Assembly: GCA_020200135.1 (NCBI GenBank)
Contig: JAIVJI010000002.1
Location: 1 to 64,000 of the forward strand
Direction: 5' to 3'
From: Acidobacteriota bacterium
Lineage (GTDB): Bacteria > Acidobacteriota > Blastocatellia > Pyrinomonadales > Pyrinomonadaceae
Length of the DNA: 64,000 nucleotides
Below the pieces are notes generated by a model that saw only the letters and a list, made by a program, of their open reading frames with translations, ran no database searches and was not told the origin of the DNA. The translations under genes were made by a program, and so were the position numbers. Below are positions 1 through 8,749 of this stretch, in pieces. The stretch's first letter is position 1. Each line of letters starts with the position of its first letter.

Positions 1-924
1 GCGACGGGCGTCGAGATCAAGTGGGAGACGCACTACGCGGGCGCGCAGGCGTTAGAGAAGTTCGGCTCGACGCTGCCCGACGACCTGCTCGAATCCATCA
101 AGCGCAACAAGGTCGCGCTCAAAGGCCCCATCACGACGCCCGTGGGCAAGGGCTTCACGTCGGTCAACGTGGGGCTCCGGAAGACGCTCGACCTCTACGC
201 CAACGTGCGCCCCGTGAGGGCGCTGCCGAACGTGCCGTGCCGGTACCCGGAGCTCGACCTCGTCGTCGTGCGCGAGAACACCGAAGACCTCTACTCGGGC
301 ATCGAGCACGTCGTCGTCCCCGGCGTCGTCGAGTCCATCAAGATCATCACCGAGAAGGCTTCGACGCGCATCGCGCGCTACGCCTTCGAGTTCGCGCGGC
401 GCGAGGGGCGCCGGAAGGTGACGGCCGTCCACAAGGCCAACATCATGAAGCTCTCCGACGGCCTCTTCCTCGACTGCTTCCGTAAGGTCGCCGAGGAGTA
501 CCCCGAGGTCGAGGCCGACGACAAGATCGTGGACAACGCCTGCATGCAGCTCGTCATGCGCCCCGAGCAGTTCGACATCATGCTGCTCGAAAACCTCTAC
601 GGCGACATCGTCTCCGACCTGTGCGCCGGCCTCATCGGCGGCCTCGGGCTCGTCCCCGGCGCGAACATCGGCGAGCTGGGCGCGGTCTTCGAGGCCGTCC
701 ACGGCTCCGCGCCCGACATCGCCGGCCAGGGCATCGCCAACCCGACCGCGCTCCTCCAGTCCGGCATCCTCATGCTCCGCCACCTCGGCGAGCGCGAGGC
801 GGCCGACCGCGTCGAGCGCGCCATGCTCCAGGTCTACACCGACGGCCAGGTGCGCACGCGCGACGTCGGCGGCACCGCCCACACCGACGAGTTCGCCACC
901 GCCGTCATCCGTGCGATGGGGTAG
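1..924 (+). CDS. icd: NAD-type isocitrate dehydrogenase, 5' truncated by the window edge
   Basis: Oxidative decarboxylation of isocitrate to 2-oxoglutarate in the TCA cycle; cytoplasmic. The reading frame is open from base 1, so the start lies outside the window; 307 residues are present. Visible family marks are the substrate-site region with [13 protein letters not shown], the downstream [13 protein letters not shown] segment, the metal-binding DNACMQLV and [14 protein letters not shown] stretch, and [20 protein letters not shown] near the C-terminus, which binds the nucleotide adenine. The [13 protein letters not shown] form favours NAD-linked isocitrate dehydrogenase over isopropylmalate or tartrate dehydrogenases of the same superfamily, though one of those cannot be fully excluded without the N-terminus. 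An aconitase-family gene lies about 20 kb downstream but is not in the same operon. Confidence 0.9.
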   Translation, partial: ATGVEIKWETHYAGAQALEKFGSTLPDDLLESIKRNKVALKGPITTPVGKGFTSVNVGLRKTLDLYANVRPVRALPNVPCRYPELDLVVVRENTEDLYSGIEHVVVPGVVESIKIITEKASTRIARYAFEFARREGRRKVTAVHKANIMKLSDGLFLDCFRKVAEEYPEVEADDKIVDNACMQLVMRPEQFDIMLLENLYGDIVSDLCAGLIGGLGLVPGANIGELGAVFEAVHGSAPDIAGQGIANPTALLQSGILMLRHLGEREAADRVERAMLQVYTDGQVRTRDVGGTAHTDEFATAVIRAMG

Positions 925-950
925 ACTGGGAGGCGTCGGTCGTAAAAATC

Positions 951-978
951 TTGACAGGGGGGGTGCGCCGGACATAGA
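951..978 (+). promoter_or_regulatory. Candidate sigma-70 promoter ahead of the TIGR03118 gene
   Basis: A perfect -35 hexamer TTGACA (951-956) is followed after 16 bases by CATAGA (973-978), a weak -10. It would leave a leader of roughly 235 nt before the start at 1219. No riboswitch fold was recognised in that leader. The -10 is poor, so confidence is moderate. Confidence 0.4.
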
Positions 979-1218
979 GTTCGGTCGCGCCTTTCCATTT
1001 AACAGTTCTCAGAAGACGTACACAGGGAAGCGGAATCCGCGCGGCCGGTTTCGAGACCCGCCGCGCCTCCGAGGACGAAAGACTCTCCCCGCCCCGGCGG
1101 CCCGGACAGCCCTGCGGCCGCCCCTCCAAGATCCGCGCGGCGCGCGTGTGCCGTCCGCGGCCACTCTCTAAGTTCAGGCTGTTTCCACACCCGCCCACGG
1201 GGCCCAAGGAGTATCGCC

Positions 1219-2610
1219 ATGATTCGCCCACTCGCGCGCAAGCGCCGCGTCAGAAGTTCGCTGAGCTTAACGCTGACCGTCCTGTTCGTCTTCGCCTTCC
1301 TGCCGCCGCCGCCGGCCGCGCGACACGTCATGCCGGTCGCCAACGCGCAGGAGGGGGGGGCGCTCATCCCCGTCATCGCCCCCGGCTCGGCCTACCGCCA
1401 GACCAACCTCATCTCGGACGTGCCGGGGCTCGCGCCCGTCCTCGACCCGCTGCTCGTCAACCCGTGGGGACTCTCTCTGACCGCGACCAGTCCCTTCTGG
1501 GTCGCCAACAACGGGACGAGCACGACGCAGCTCATCCGCGGCGACGTGGGCGGCGCGCCCGTCGTCCTCAACCCGAACCCGCAGACCGTGACCATCCCGG
1601 GCGGCCTGCCGACGGGGACGGTCGCCAACACCTCCACGAACTTCGTCCTCCCCGGCGCGTGCGCCGCCCCGCCGTGCACGGCCAACTTCATCTTCGCCTC
1701 GATCACGGGCAACATCACGGGCTGGGACCCGAACGCCCCGGCTGCCGGCTCGACCACCGCGGTCATCGCCGCCAGCCACCCCGGCCACGTCTACACCGGC
1801 CTCGCCATCAACAACACCCAGACCAACCTCTACGCCGCCGACTTCGCCAACGGCACGATTGACGTCTTCGACGCCAACTTCGTCTTGCAGCCCGCGGCCA
1901 GCTTCCCCTTCGCCGACCCGACCATCCCGTCGACGCCGGGGAACGACTACCACCCGCACAACATTCAGGCCATCGGCAGCTCGCTCTACGTCGCCTACGC
2001 AAAGGTCGGCACCGGCGGGCTGCCCGAGGACGGGGTCGGCAACGGCTACGTCCGCCGCTTCAGCAACAGCGGCGTCCGCGACCCGGTCTTCGGCATCGAC
2101 AACGGCGCGCTCAACTCGCCGTGGGGCATCACGCAGGCTCCGGCCTCCTTTGGCATCTTCGGCAACGCGCTCCTCGTCGGCAACTTCGGCGAGGGTAACC
2201 CCTCCATCCACGCCTACAACCCGACGACCGGCGCCTTCCTCGGCACGCTCCAGGACGAGAGCGGCAACGGCATCGTGATCGACGAGCTGTGGGACTTGAA
2301 GTTCGGCAACGGCGGCAACGGCGGCGACGTGAACACGCTCTACTTCGCCGCCGGCATCGGCGAGGAGGAGCACGGCCTCTTCGGCAAGCTCAACCCGACG
2401 ACCGCCTCGGCCACCTCGCTCATCCAGTTCTCGACCGACGACTACGTCATCGGCGAGGGCTTTGGCCACATCGACATCACGGTGACGCGTTCGGGCGACG
2501 TCTCCGGCACCGCGACCGTCAACTACAACACACCTCATGCTCTCGAACCCGACGGGCGCGGGGGTGGGCCTCGGCAGCCCGAACACGGCCGAGCTGACCA
2601 TCACAGATGA
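1219..2610 (+). CDS. Secreted TIGR03118-family protein, 5' part of a frameshifted gene
   Basis: Function unknown. A secreted beta-propeller-like protein of the TIGR03118 family. Residues 1-44 form a signal peptide (basic LARKRRVR, then a hydrophobic core, cleavage near VANAQ). The family signature follows: AYRQTNLISDVPG, then LVNPWGLSLTATSPFWVANN. Near residue 395 a Calx-beta repeat begins (IQFSTDDYVIGEGFGHIDIT, then GTATVNYN), but the frame then runs into ALEPDGRGGG and stops, which is out-of-frame coding sequence. The expected middle of the Calx-beta domain is missing and its end (LSNPTG to LTITDDD) is in the +1-shifted frame that begins at 2537. Codon use is normal on both sides. This is one gene, 1219-3880, broken by a deletion plus frameshift, either real or an assembly error. 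Confidence 0.8.
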   Translation: MIRPLARKRRVRSSLSLTLTVLFVFAFLPPPPAARHVMPVANAQEGGALIPVIAPGSAYRQTNLISDVPGLAPVLDPLLVNPWGLSLTATSPFWVANNGTSTTQLIRGDVGGAPVVLNPNPQTVTIPGGLPTGTVANTSTNFVLPGACAAPPCTANFIFASITGNITGWDPNAPAAGSTTAVIAASHPGHVYTGLAINNTQTNLYAADFANGTIDVFDANFVLQPAASFPFADPTIPSTPGNDYHPHNIQAIGSSLYVAYAKVGTGGLPEDGVGNGYVRRFSNSGVRDPVFGIDNGALNSPWGITQAPASFGIFGNALLVGNFGEGNPSIHAYNPTTGAFLGTLQDESGNGIVIDELWDLKFGNGGNGGDVNTLYFAAGIGEEEHGLFGKLNPTTASATSLIQFSTDDYVIGEGFGHIDITVTRSGDVSGTATVNYNTPHALEPDGRGGGPRQPEHGRADHHR

Positions 2611-3880
2611 CGACACGGGCGCGCCGACGACCAACCCCATCGACACCGCATCCTTCTTCGTCCGCCAGCACTACCTCGACTTCCTCAACCGCGAGCCGGA
2701 CGCGGCGGGGCTGGCCTTCTGGACGAACGAGATCACGACGTGCGGAGGCAACGCCGCCTGCGTCGAGAACAAGAGGGTCAACGTCTCGGCCGCCTTCTTC
2801 CTCTCGATAGAGTTCCAGCAGACCGGCTACCTCGCGTACCGGACGCACCGCGCGGCCTTTGGCGAGACCGCGCCCGGCTCGCCCGTGCCCGTGCTCTACG
2901 GCAACTTCATGCGCGACACGCAGGCGCTCCAGCGGGGCTTCGTCTTCGGGCAGCCCGGCGCCGACGCCGTGCTCGAAGCGAACAAGGCGGCGTACTTCGA
3001 CGAGTTCGTCACGCGCCCCGAGTTCGTCGCGAAGTACCCCTCGACGCAGACCAACGAGCAGTACGTGGACGCGCTCCTGGCATCTGCGGGCCTTTCGCCC
3101 TCGCAGGTCAGGCTCTTCGTCGTCAACATCACGAACGCGCAGGAGAACCCGCCGGCGGTGCCGACGCTGACGACGGGCGGGGCGCGCCCGGCCTCGTTCG
3201 GCACGGCGCGCTTCCAGTTCAACGAGGCGCAGACGGCGCTCTCGTTCACGGCCACCATCACCAACATCGACGTGACGGGGTCGCAGACCGCCGACACCAA
3301 CGACAACCTGACGGCCGGGCACATCCACGCCAGCGCGACGCTGACGCCGGCGACCAACGCCGGGGTCGTGTGGGGGTTCTTCGGCGCGCCCTTTAACGAC
3401 AACAACCCGAACGACCAGGTCTTCTTCGCTAACCCCGGGGTCGGCGGCACCTTCGGCGGGAAGTGGGACGCGCCCGAGGGGAACGGGACGACGCTCGCCG
3501 CGCAGCTCTCTAACCTGCGCGAGGGACGCGCCTACATCAACTTCCACACGCGCCAGTTCCCCGGCGGCGAGATACGCGGGAACTTCCCGGCGGCCACGGC
3601 CTTCCGCGACTCGCTCGTGGCGGGGCTGAACGGCGCGACCTTGACGCGTGCCACCGTGCTCCGCGCCGTCGCGGAGGCCGAGGAGATGCGGACGCGCGAG
3701 TTCAACCGCGCCTTCGTGGCCATGCAGTACTTCGGCTACCTGCGGCGCGACCCTGACACGGCGGGGTTCAACTTCTGGCTCAACAAGCTGAACGCCTTCG
3801 GCGGCAACTTCCAGAACGCCGAGATGGTGAAAGCCTTCATCAACTCGGCCGAGTACCGCCAGCGGTTCGGCCCGAGCTAA
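2537..3880 (+). CDS. DUF4214-CHRD-DUF4214 protein, 3' part of the same frameshifted gene
   Basis: This frame continues the TIGR03118 gene after its break. It opens with the end of a Calx-beta repeat (SNPTGAGVGLGSPNTAELTI, then TDDD). A DUF4214 module follows (FFVRQHYLDFLNREPDAAG, then LAFW), at residues about 40-180. A CHRD domain spans about 195-340, seen from FVVNITNAQENPP through GHIHASATL to INFHTRQFPGGEIRGNF. A second DUF4214 half sits at the C-terminus (MQYFGYLRRDPDTAGFNFW). DUF4214 and CHRD are domains of secreted or surface proteins, common in acidobacteria; their biochemical role is not established. The ATG at 2537 is inside the Calx-beta strand and has no convincing ribosome site, so independent translation is unlikely. 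The whole 1219-3880 unit is best read as a broken single gene. Confidence 0.75.
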   Translation: MLSNPTGAGVGLGSPNTAELTITDDDTGAPTTNPIDTASFFVRQHYLDFLNREPDAAGLAFWTNEITTCGGNAACVENKRVNVSAAFFLSIEFQQTGYLAYRTHRAAFGETAPGSPVPVLYGNFMRDTQALQRGFVFGQPGADAVLEANKAAYFDEFVTRPEFVAKYPSTQTNEQYVDALLASAGLSPSQVRLFVVNITNAQENPPAVPTLTTGGARPASFGTARFQFNEAQTALSFTATITNIDVTGSQTADTNDNLTAGHIHASATLTPATNAGVVWGFFGAPFNDNNPNDQVFFANPGVGGTFGGKWDAPEGNGTTLAAQLSNLREGRAYINFHTRQFPGGEIRGNFPAATAFRDSLVAGLNGATLTRATVLRAVAEAEEMRTREFNRAFVAMQYFGYLRRDPDTAGFNFWLNKLNAFGGNFQNAEMVKAFINSAEYRQRFGPS

Positions 3881-3888
3881 GAAAAGTT

Positions 3889-3967
3889 AGAGGCTAAGGG
3901 CTAGAGACCAGAGGCTAGTCAGGAGCACGCGTCCTGACTAGCCTCTGGTCTCTAGCCCTTAGCCTCT
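3889..3967. repeat. Perfect 36-bp inverted repeat between convergent genes
   Basis: Arms 3889-3924 and 3932-3967 are perfectly complementary with a 7-nt loop (GCACGCG). Each arm carries related blocks such as GAGGCTA, GGGCTAG and GAGGCTAG, so it looks built from a short repeated unit, like the GTAGNCA hairpins elsewhere in the window. It lies between convergent genes and can serve as a two-way terminator; a T-run (TTTT, 3967-3970) follows it on the plus strand. Confidence 0.9.
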
Positions 3968-3968
3968 T

Positions 3969-6767
3969 TTAAGCTACCGGCGCCGACTCGCCGCGCGCGG
4001 GGTCGAGGTCGCCGGCGATGACGACGGTCAGGCGCTCGGGGCGGAAGTATTTGCGGATGGCGGCGTTGACCTCTTCGACCGTGACGCGGCCGATCAGCTC
4101 CGGGTAGCGCTCGACGTAGTCGAGCCCTAAACGGAAGAACTCGGCGTTCCACAGCGCGCGCGCCAGACCGTCGTTGGTCGAGAGCGAGACCTTGAAGGAG
4201 CCGACCGCCGAGCTCTTCTCGTCGCGCAACTCCTCGGGGCGGATGCCGTGCTCGACGTACTCGCCGAGCACGCCCAGCGCCGAGTCGATGGCGCGCTCGA
4301 CGTTGCCGGGGTTGACCGAGACCGCGATGTACCACGGCCCGGCCGCGAGCGAAGGCGCGCGGAAGCGCGAGGCGATGCCGTAGGTCAGCCCCTCGGCGTC
4401 TCGCACCTGAAGCCCCAGCCGCGAGGAGAGCGTCGATTCGCCGAGCGCGCGGTTGGCGAGGACGGCCGCGTAGTAGTCCGGCGCGCTGCGCCTGAGCGGC
4501 GCGACCGTCCCCAGCAGCACGTCGACGTTCGCCTTGTCCCTGACGAGCACCAGCTCGCGCCGACCCCCGGCCGGCGGCTCGGGGTCCGTGACCTCAACGT
4601 CCGCGCCCTCCGGCCCGCCGAAGCCTTCGAGCGCACGGGTCAGCACGCGCGCCGCCTCGCCCGCGCGCACGTCGCCCGCGACCGAAAGTATCAGCGTCCG
4701 CCCGCCGTAGCACTTCTCGTAGAAGCCGCGCACGTCCTCGACCGTGATGGACGAGACGCTCTCGACGAGGCGCTCGCCCGCGTGCGTGTAGAAGGGGTTC
4801 AGCTCGTCGAAGAGCGTCTGCGTCAGGCGCTCGTAGGCGCGCCACGAAGTGTCCGACTGCCGCTCGCGGACGGCGGCGATGGTCTGCTGCTTGAGCTTCT
4901 CCAGCTCGTCGGCGGGGAACGAAGGCTCGCGCAGCATCTCGGCGAGCGTCGCGGCCAGGGCGGGGAAGTCTTCGGCGAGCGAGCGCGCGCTTATCTGCGC
5001 GGCGAAGGCGTCGGTGTCGAACTCAACGTCGGCCCCGACCGATTCGAGCGCGCCGGCCAGTTCGAGCTTGCCGCGCCTGCGCGTCCCGCGCTTCAGCATC
5101 TCCGCCGTGATGCGCGCGAGCCCGGGCTTGTCCTTCGGCTCGAAGTGCGTGCCGGCGCGCAGGCTCCCGCGCACGGCGACCGTCGGCGTCGCAGCGTTCT
5201 CCAGCACGAGCAGCACCGCGCCCGTCTCCAACTCCTCGCGCACCACGCGCGCGGCGAAGCCCGCGCCGCCAGACTTTGACGGACTCGACGCCCCGTCGGC
5301 GTTCTTTTCGCCGTGAGACTCATGGTGAAACTTTGGCCCGTGCGGCACGAGCGCGCGCCTCAAGGACGAAGCGCCCGCGCCGTTCGCGCCGCCACCGCCG
5401 TCGCCGCCGCCGCCGGGCTTCGGGATGAAGTGGCCGACCGTGCGCGTCTCCTCGCGGAAGTAGGCGGCGGCCGCGCGCCGCACGTCGTCGCCGCGGACGC
5501 GCGCGACGCTCGCGGCGTAGGTGTTGTAGAAGCGCCAGTCGGCGACCGCCTCGGCCTCAGACATCTGCATCGCCACGTTGTGCGTGCCGTCGCGCTCGTA
5601 CGCTACCGAAGCGGCGATCTGCCGCTTCGACTTCTCGACCTCCGCGTCGGTCAGGTCTTCGGCCGCGCGCGCGAGCTCCCTGTGGATGACCTCCTCGACC
5701 CGCGCGGGCTCGATGCCCGGCGCGGCCGTCGCGTAGACGTTGAAGAGGCCGGGGTCGCGGAACTGGTCGACGCGCGCGTCAACCGAGACGGCCAGCTCCG
5801 TCTCGACGAGCGCCTGGTAGAGCCGGCTCGTCACGCCGTTCGACAGCGCGGCCGCCAGCACGGCGAGCGGGTAGATGTCGTTCTGCGCCGGCGGCTCGGC
5901 CGCGCGCGCCGCCAGCTCCGCGTTCGAGAGAACCCTGTCGTGGCCGAGCGCGGCCGGCGTGCGGAAGGCCACCTGCACCAGCGGCAGCTCGCCCGCGCGC
6001 CTGACGACCAGGCGGCGCTCGCCCTCCTGCCGCGGCTCGTCCGTGTAGACTTCGGGGATGGGCGCGGGCGAGGCGGGGAAGGCGCCGAAGTACCTGCCGA
6101 CGAGCGAGAGCGCGTGCGCCTCGTCGAAGTCGCCGACGACGACGGCGGTCGCGTTGTTCGGGTGGTAGAAGGTGTCGTAGAACTCTTTGAGCCGCGCGGT
6201 CGGGACGTTCTCCACGTCCGAGCGCCAGCCGATGGTCGGGTGGTGATAAGGGTGCTCGCGGAAGGCGGTCGCGTAGACGGCTTCGTCCAGGACGAGCATC
6301 GGCTCGTTCTGCCCGCGCTCGAGCTCGTTGCGCACGACGGTCATCTCCGAGCGGCGGTCGTCGTCGGCGATGAAGGAGTTGCGCATCCGGTCGGCTTCGA
6401 GGTGGACGGCCAGCTCAAGCGCGTCCGACGGGACGGTCTCGAAGTAGTTTGTGCGGTCGTACCAGGTGGTCGCGTTGAAGTCCGCGCCGACCCTCTGGAG
6501 CGTGGCGGCGACCTGCGTCCCCTTCGCCTTGTTGAAGGTCGGCGTGCCCTTGAAGAGCATGTGCTCCAGCAGGTGCGTCGCGCCCGTGTGGCCGACGGCC
6601 TCGTTGCGCGAGCCGACGCGGTAGAGGACCAGAAAGGTCGCGACCGGCGCGACGCGGTTCTCCACCAGCAGCAGCTTCAACCCGTTCGCGAGCCGGAACT
6701 CGCGCACCCCCTCCTCCTCCGCGACGAACTCCACGCCGCGGGGCAGACCTCCCTTGCTCACGGTCAA
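3969..6767 (-). CDS. Fused two-unit M16 (pitrilysin-family) zinc peptidase
   Basis: A metallopeptidase of the M16 family with catalytic and non-catalytic halves in one chain of about 932 residues, the length of fused bacterial M16 proteins. The inverted zinc motif HLLEH lies at residues 65-69, inside a typical GATHLLEHMLFKGT. The second half (from about 540) lacks HxxEH but keeps the family fold signatures, such as GLTYGIASRFRA near its end. A Gly/Ala-rich linker (GGGGDGGGGANGAGA) separates the halves. I chose the TTG at 6767 because AAGGAG sits 7 bases upstream; a GTG at 6761 is almost as good. A longer open frame to 6938 lacks a ribosome site and would overlap the divergent promoter at 6881. 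No signal peptide is obvious with this start. Confidence 0.88.
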   Translation of the reverse strand: MTVSKGGLPRGVEFVAEEEGVREFRLANGLKLLLVENRVAPVATFLVLYRVGSRNEAVGHTGATHLLEHMLFKGTPTFNKAKGTQVAATLQRVGADFNATTWYDRTNYFETVPSDALELAVHLEADRMRNSFIADDDRRSEMTVVRNELERGQNEPMLVLDEAVYATAFREHPYHHPTIGWRSDVENVPTARLKEFYDTFYHPNNATAVVVGDFDEAHALSLVGRYFGAFPASPAPIPEVYTDEPRQEGERRLVVRRAGELPLVQVAFRTPAALGHDRVLSNAELAARAAEPPAQNDIYPLAVLAAALSNGVTSRLYQALVETELAVSVDARVDQFRDPGLFNVYATAAPGIEPARVEEVIHRELARAAEDLTDAEVEKSKRQIAASVAYERDGTHNVAMQMSEAEAVADWRFYNTYAASVARVRGDDVRRAAAAYFREETRTVGHFIPKPGGGGDGGGGANGAGASSLRRALVPHGPKFHHESHGEKNADGASSPSKSGGAGFAARVVREELETGAVLLVLENAATPTVAVRGSLRAGTHFEPKDKPGLARITAEMLKRGTRRRGKLELAGALESVGADVEFDTDAFAAQISARSLAEDFPALAATLAEMLREPSFPADELEKLKQQTIAAVRERQSDTSWRAYERLTQTLFDELNPFYTHAGERLVESVSSITVEDVRGFYEKCYGGRTLILSVAGDVRAGEAARVLTRALEGFGGPEGADVEVTDPEPPAGGRRELVLVRDKANVDVLLGTVAPLRRSAPDYYAAVLANRALGESTLSSRLGLQVRDAEGLTYGIASRFRAPSLAAGPWYIAVSVNPGNVERAIDSALGVLGEYVEHGIRPEELRDEKSSAVGSFKVSLSTNDGLARALWNAEFFRLGLDYVERYPELIGRVTVEEVNAAIRKYFRPERLTVVIAGDLDPARGESAPVA

Positions 6768-6880
6768 AATCGCTCTCCTTAACGGACGTTCGGTTTTTTC
6801 AGGTCGCGGCCATGCTAACAAATCGGCGGCGCGCGGGAAAAGGCCGCGGCCGGCCGCGGCGGCTTTGCTCTGTAAAGCAC

Positions 6881-6909
6881 TTGACAATGCTCCCGGCCGG
6901 GTGTATTTT
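6881..6909 (+). promoter_or_regulatory. Strong sigma-70 promoter giving a nearly leaderless mRNA
   Basis: TTGACA (6881-6886), a 17-base spacer, then TATTTT (6904-6909). Transcription should start near 6915-6917, only a few bases before the ATG at 6920, and no clear Shine-Dalgarno lies ahead of that ATG. Confidence 0.7.
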
Positions 6910-6919
6910 TCGTGGCGGC

Positions 6920-7555
6920 ATGGCAGTCGTCCACCCATTCGAGAAGCCGCAGGCCGGCGAGAGTCCCCGCACCGAGGAGCCGCCCGCGCTCCACGACCGC
7001 GCGATGGACAACCTGCGCTTCATCCGCGAGGCGATGGAGCGCGCCTCGGCCTTTACGGCCGTCCCCGGCTGGGGGCAGGTCGCCATCGGGGTCACCGCGC
7101 TGTTCGCGGCGCTGGTCGCCTCGCAGCAGAGGGCTTTCGCCGACTGGTTCGCGGTCTGGATGGCCGAGGCGCTCGTCTCCGCCTGCATCGCCGGGTGGAC
7201 GATGTACCGCAAGGCGCACGCCTCGGACACCTCCCTCCTCTCGCGCCCCGGACGAAAGCTCATCATCAACCTGACGCCGCCGATGGTCGTCGGCGGGCTC
7301 CTCACGGTCGTCTTCTACCGCGCCGGGCTCTCCGCACAGCTTCCCGGCCTCTGGCTCCTGCTCTACGGCACGGGCGTCGTCACGGGCGGCGCCTTCTCGG
7401 TGCGACCCGTCCCGTTCATGGGGCTCTGCTTCATGTTCCTCGGGGCGGGCGCGCTGTTTCTGCCCGACGTCTGGGGCGACGCGCTGATGGCCGCGGGCTT
7501 CGGGCTGCTCCACATCATCTTCGGACTACACATAGCGAGGAACTACGGTGGCTAG
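6920..7555 (+). CDS. Multi-pass membrane protein of unknown function
   Basis: I do not recognise a named family. The 211-residue protein has a polar N-terminus (to about residue 45) and then about six hydrophobic segments (for example GQVAIGVTALFAALVA, LIINLTPPMVVGGLLTVVFY and MGLCFMFLGAGALFL), so it is an inner-membrane protein. It overlaps the following wHTH regulator by 8 bases (GTGGCTAG), so the two are translationally coupled. Pairs of this kind, a small membrane protein with a winged-helix regulator, recur in acidobacteria. The ATG at 6920 is chosen because it lies just downstream of a strong promoter; upstream in-frame ATGs lie before the transcription start. Confidence 0.8.
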   Translation: MAVVHPFEKPQAGESPRTEEPPALHDRAMDNLRFIREAMERASAFTAVPGWGQVAIGVTALFAALVASQQRAFADWFAVWMAEALVSACIAGWTMYRKAHASDTSLLSRPGRKLIINLTPPMVVGGLLTVVFYRAGLSAQLPGLWLLLYGTGVVTGGAFSVRPVPFMGLCFMFLGAGALFLPDVWGDALMAAGFGLLHIIFGLHIARNYGG

Positions 7556-7958
7556 ACAGAACGCACTTGCGAAGGAACAGACCGGCGCCAAGGCGGGCGC
7601 GCAAGCCCCGCGGGAGAATTTACGCGAGCCCCGGCGCAACAAGCCCACCGACGGGCCGGCCGCCGCCGCCGAACTCGACCGGCTCATCCACGAACGCATC
7701 CGGCTCGCCATCGTCAGCGCCCTCGCCGTCAACGAATCGCTCACCTTCAACGACCTCAAACAACTCCTGAACACCACAGACGGCAACCTGAGCGTGCACG
7801 CGCGCAAGCTCGAAGAGGCGCAGTACGTCGTCTGTACAAAGTCGTTCGAGGGGCGCGTCCCCAAGACCGAGTATAAGCTGACGACCGCCGGACGCCGCGC
7901 GCTCGAACGCTATCTCGGCCACATGGAGAGCGTCATCCGCGCCGCGCGCGGCGGGTGA
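7548..7958 (+). CDS. Winged-helix transcriptional regulator
   Basis: A 136-residue DNA-binding protein. After a basic, Ala-rich N-terminus of about 40 residues comes a wHTH: LDRLIHERIRLAIVSALAV, then LTFNDLKQLLNTTDGNLSVH with the recognition helix, and the wing FEGRVPKTEYKLTTAGRRAL. This pattern fits the HTH_27-type regulators (single winged helix, related to ArsR/MarR). It starts with GTG at 7548 inside the end of the membrane protein gene, an 8-base overlap that implies coupled translation. It probably regulates its own operon or acts with the membrane partner; no operator was identified. Confidence 0.85.
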   Translation: MARQNALAKEQTGAKAGAQAPRENLREPRRNKPTDGPAAAAELDRLIHERIRLAIVSALAVNESLTFNDLKQLLNTTDGNLSVHARKLEEAQYVVCTKSFEGRVPKTEYKLTTAGRRALERYLGHMESVIRAARGG

Positions 7959-8139
7959 GACGGACCGGGCAGGGAGAGTCGGACCGCCGAGGCCCGAATT
8001 TTTTTGCCCGGTGGCTTTACGGTGCAAAGGGCTTTGCTTCTGGGGGCTGGCCGGGGATTAGCCAAGGCCGAGTCCGGGCTTTAAAGGCCGCGACGCCGCG
8101 GGACTTCGCGCGGCGCGGGGCTTTCGCAGGGGGAAGGGC

Positions 8140-8739
8140 ATGTACGAGCCGAATTTTCGTCACGCGCCCCTGGAGGCGGGAGCGGTCGCGGTCGCCACGC
8201 CGACCGTGCGGGGCTTCTGGCGGAGGCAGTTCGCGGACGCCGCGACGCCGGCGCAGAGGAAGTTCGACGCCACGTTCGGGATTATTCTCCCAGTCCTATG
8301 TTTCTTCTTCGACCCCGTCGTGTTCAGGGAATGGCACATGGAGGACGGGGGCATCTACGAGCGCTGGCAGTCCTACACCTACACGGTTTGCACGTTGGAG
8401 ATGGTGGCGCTCGCCGCATGGCTCCTGAGGCCGCGCGGGACGGCCGGGCTGCCGCCGGCGGCGCTGGGCGGGGTGCTGTTCGCGGGCGGCCTCTTCTCGC
8501 TCGTGGTCGGCGTAGCGATACTGCCGCTCAGCCTTCTGGGGCTCATCTTCCTGGCGGGCGTCTTCGGCTTCACGCCCTTCCCGACGGCGGTCGTCTACCT
8601 GCGCAGCGGTTGGCGCGCGGCGGCGCTCGGCCGCTCGAACGACGACGCAACCTGGCGCAACACCGTCGAGTTCGCGCTCGGGTTCGTCTTCGCGCTGGGC
8701 GCGCCGGCGCTCACGCGGCTCTGGATACTTTTTGACTGA
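8140..8739 (+). CDS. Hypothetical four-helix membrane protein
   Basis: No family recognised. The 199-residue protein has a cytosolic N-terminus (residues 1-45, with RGFWRRQFADAATPAQRKFD) and about four to five hydrophobic segments, beginning with FGIILPVLCFFFDPVVF and ending LGFVFALGAPALTRLWILF. The start ATG at 8140 follows a purine-rich GGGGGAAGGG ribosome site. Its TGA overlaps the ribosome site of the next gene, a flavoprotein, so the two form an operon. Confidence 0.75.
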   Translation: MYEPNFRHAPLEAGAVAVATPTVRGFWRRQFADAATPAQRKFDATFGIILPVLCFFFDPVVFREWHMEDGGIYERWQSYTYTVCTLEMVALAAWLLRPRGTAGLPPAALGGVLFAGGLFSLVVGVAILPLSLLGLIFLAGVFGFTPFPTAVVYLRSGWRAAALGRSNDDATWRNTVEFALGFVFALGAPALTRLWILFD

Positions 8740-8749
8740 GGGGATTCAG

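Noticed and set aside
52-975. Long minus-strand frame over the isocitrate dehydrogenase gene
   Set aside because: A shadow of the GC-rich coding strand; no homology, while the plus strand has clear enzyme motifs.
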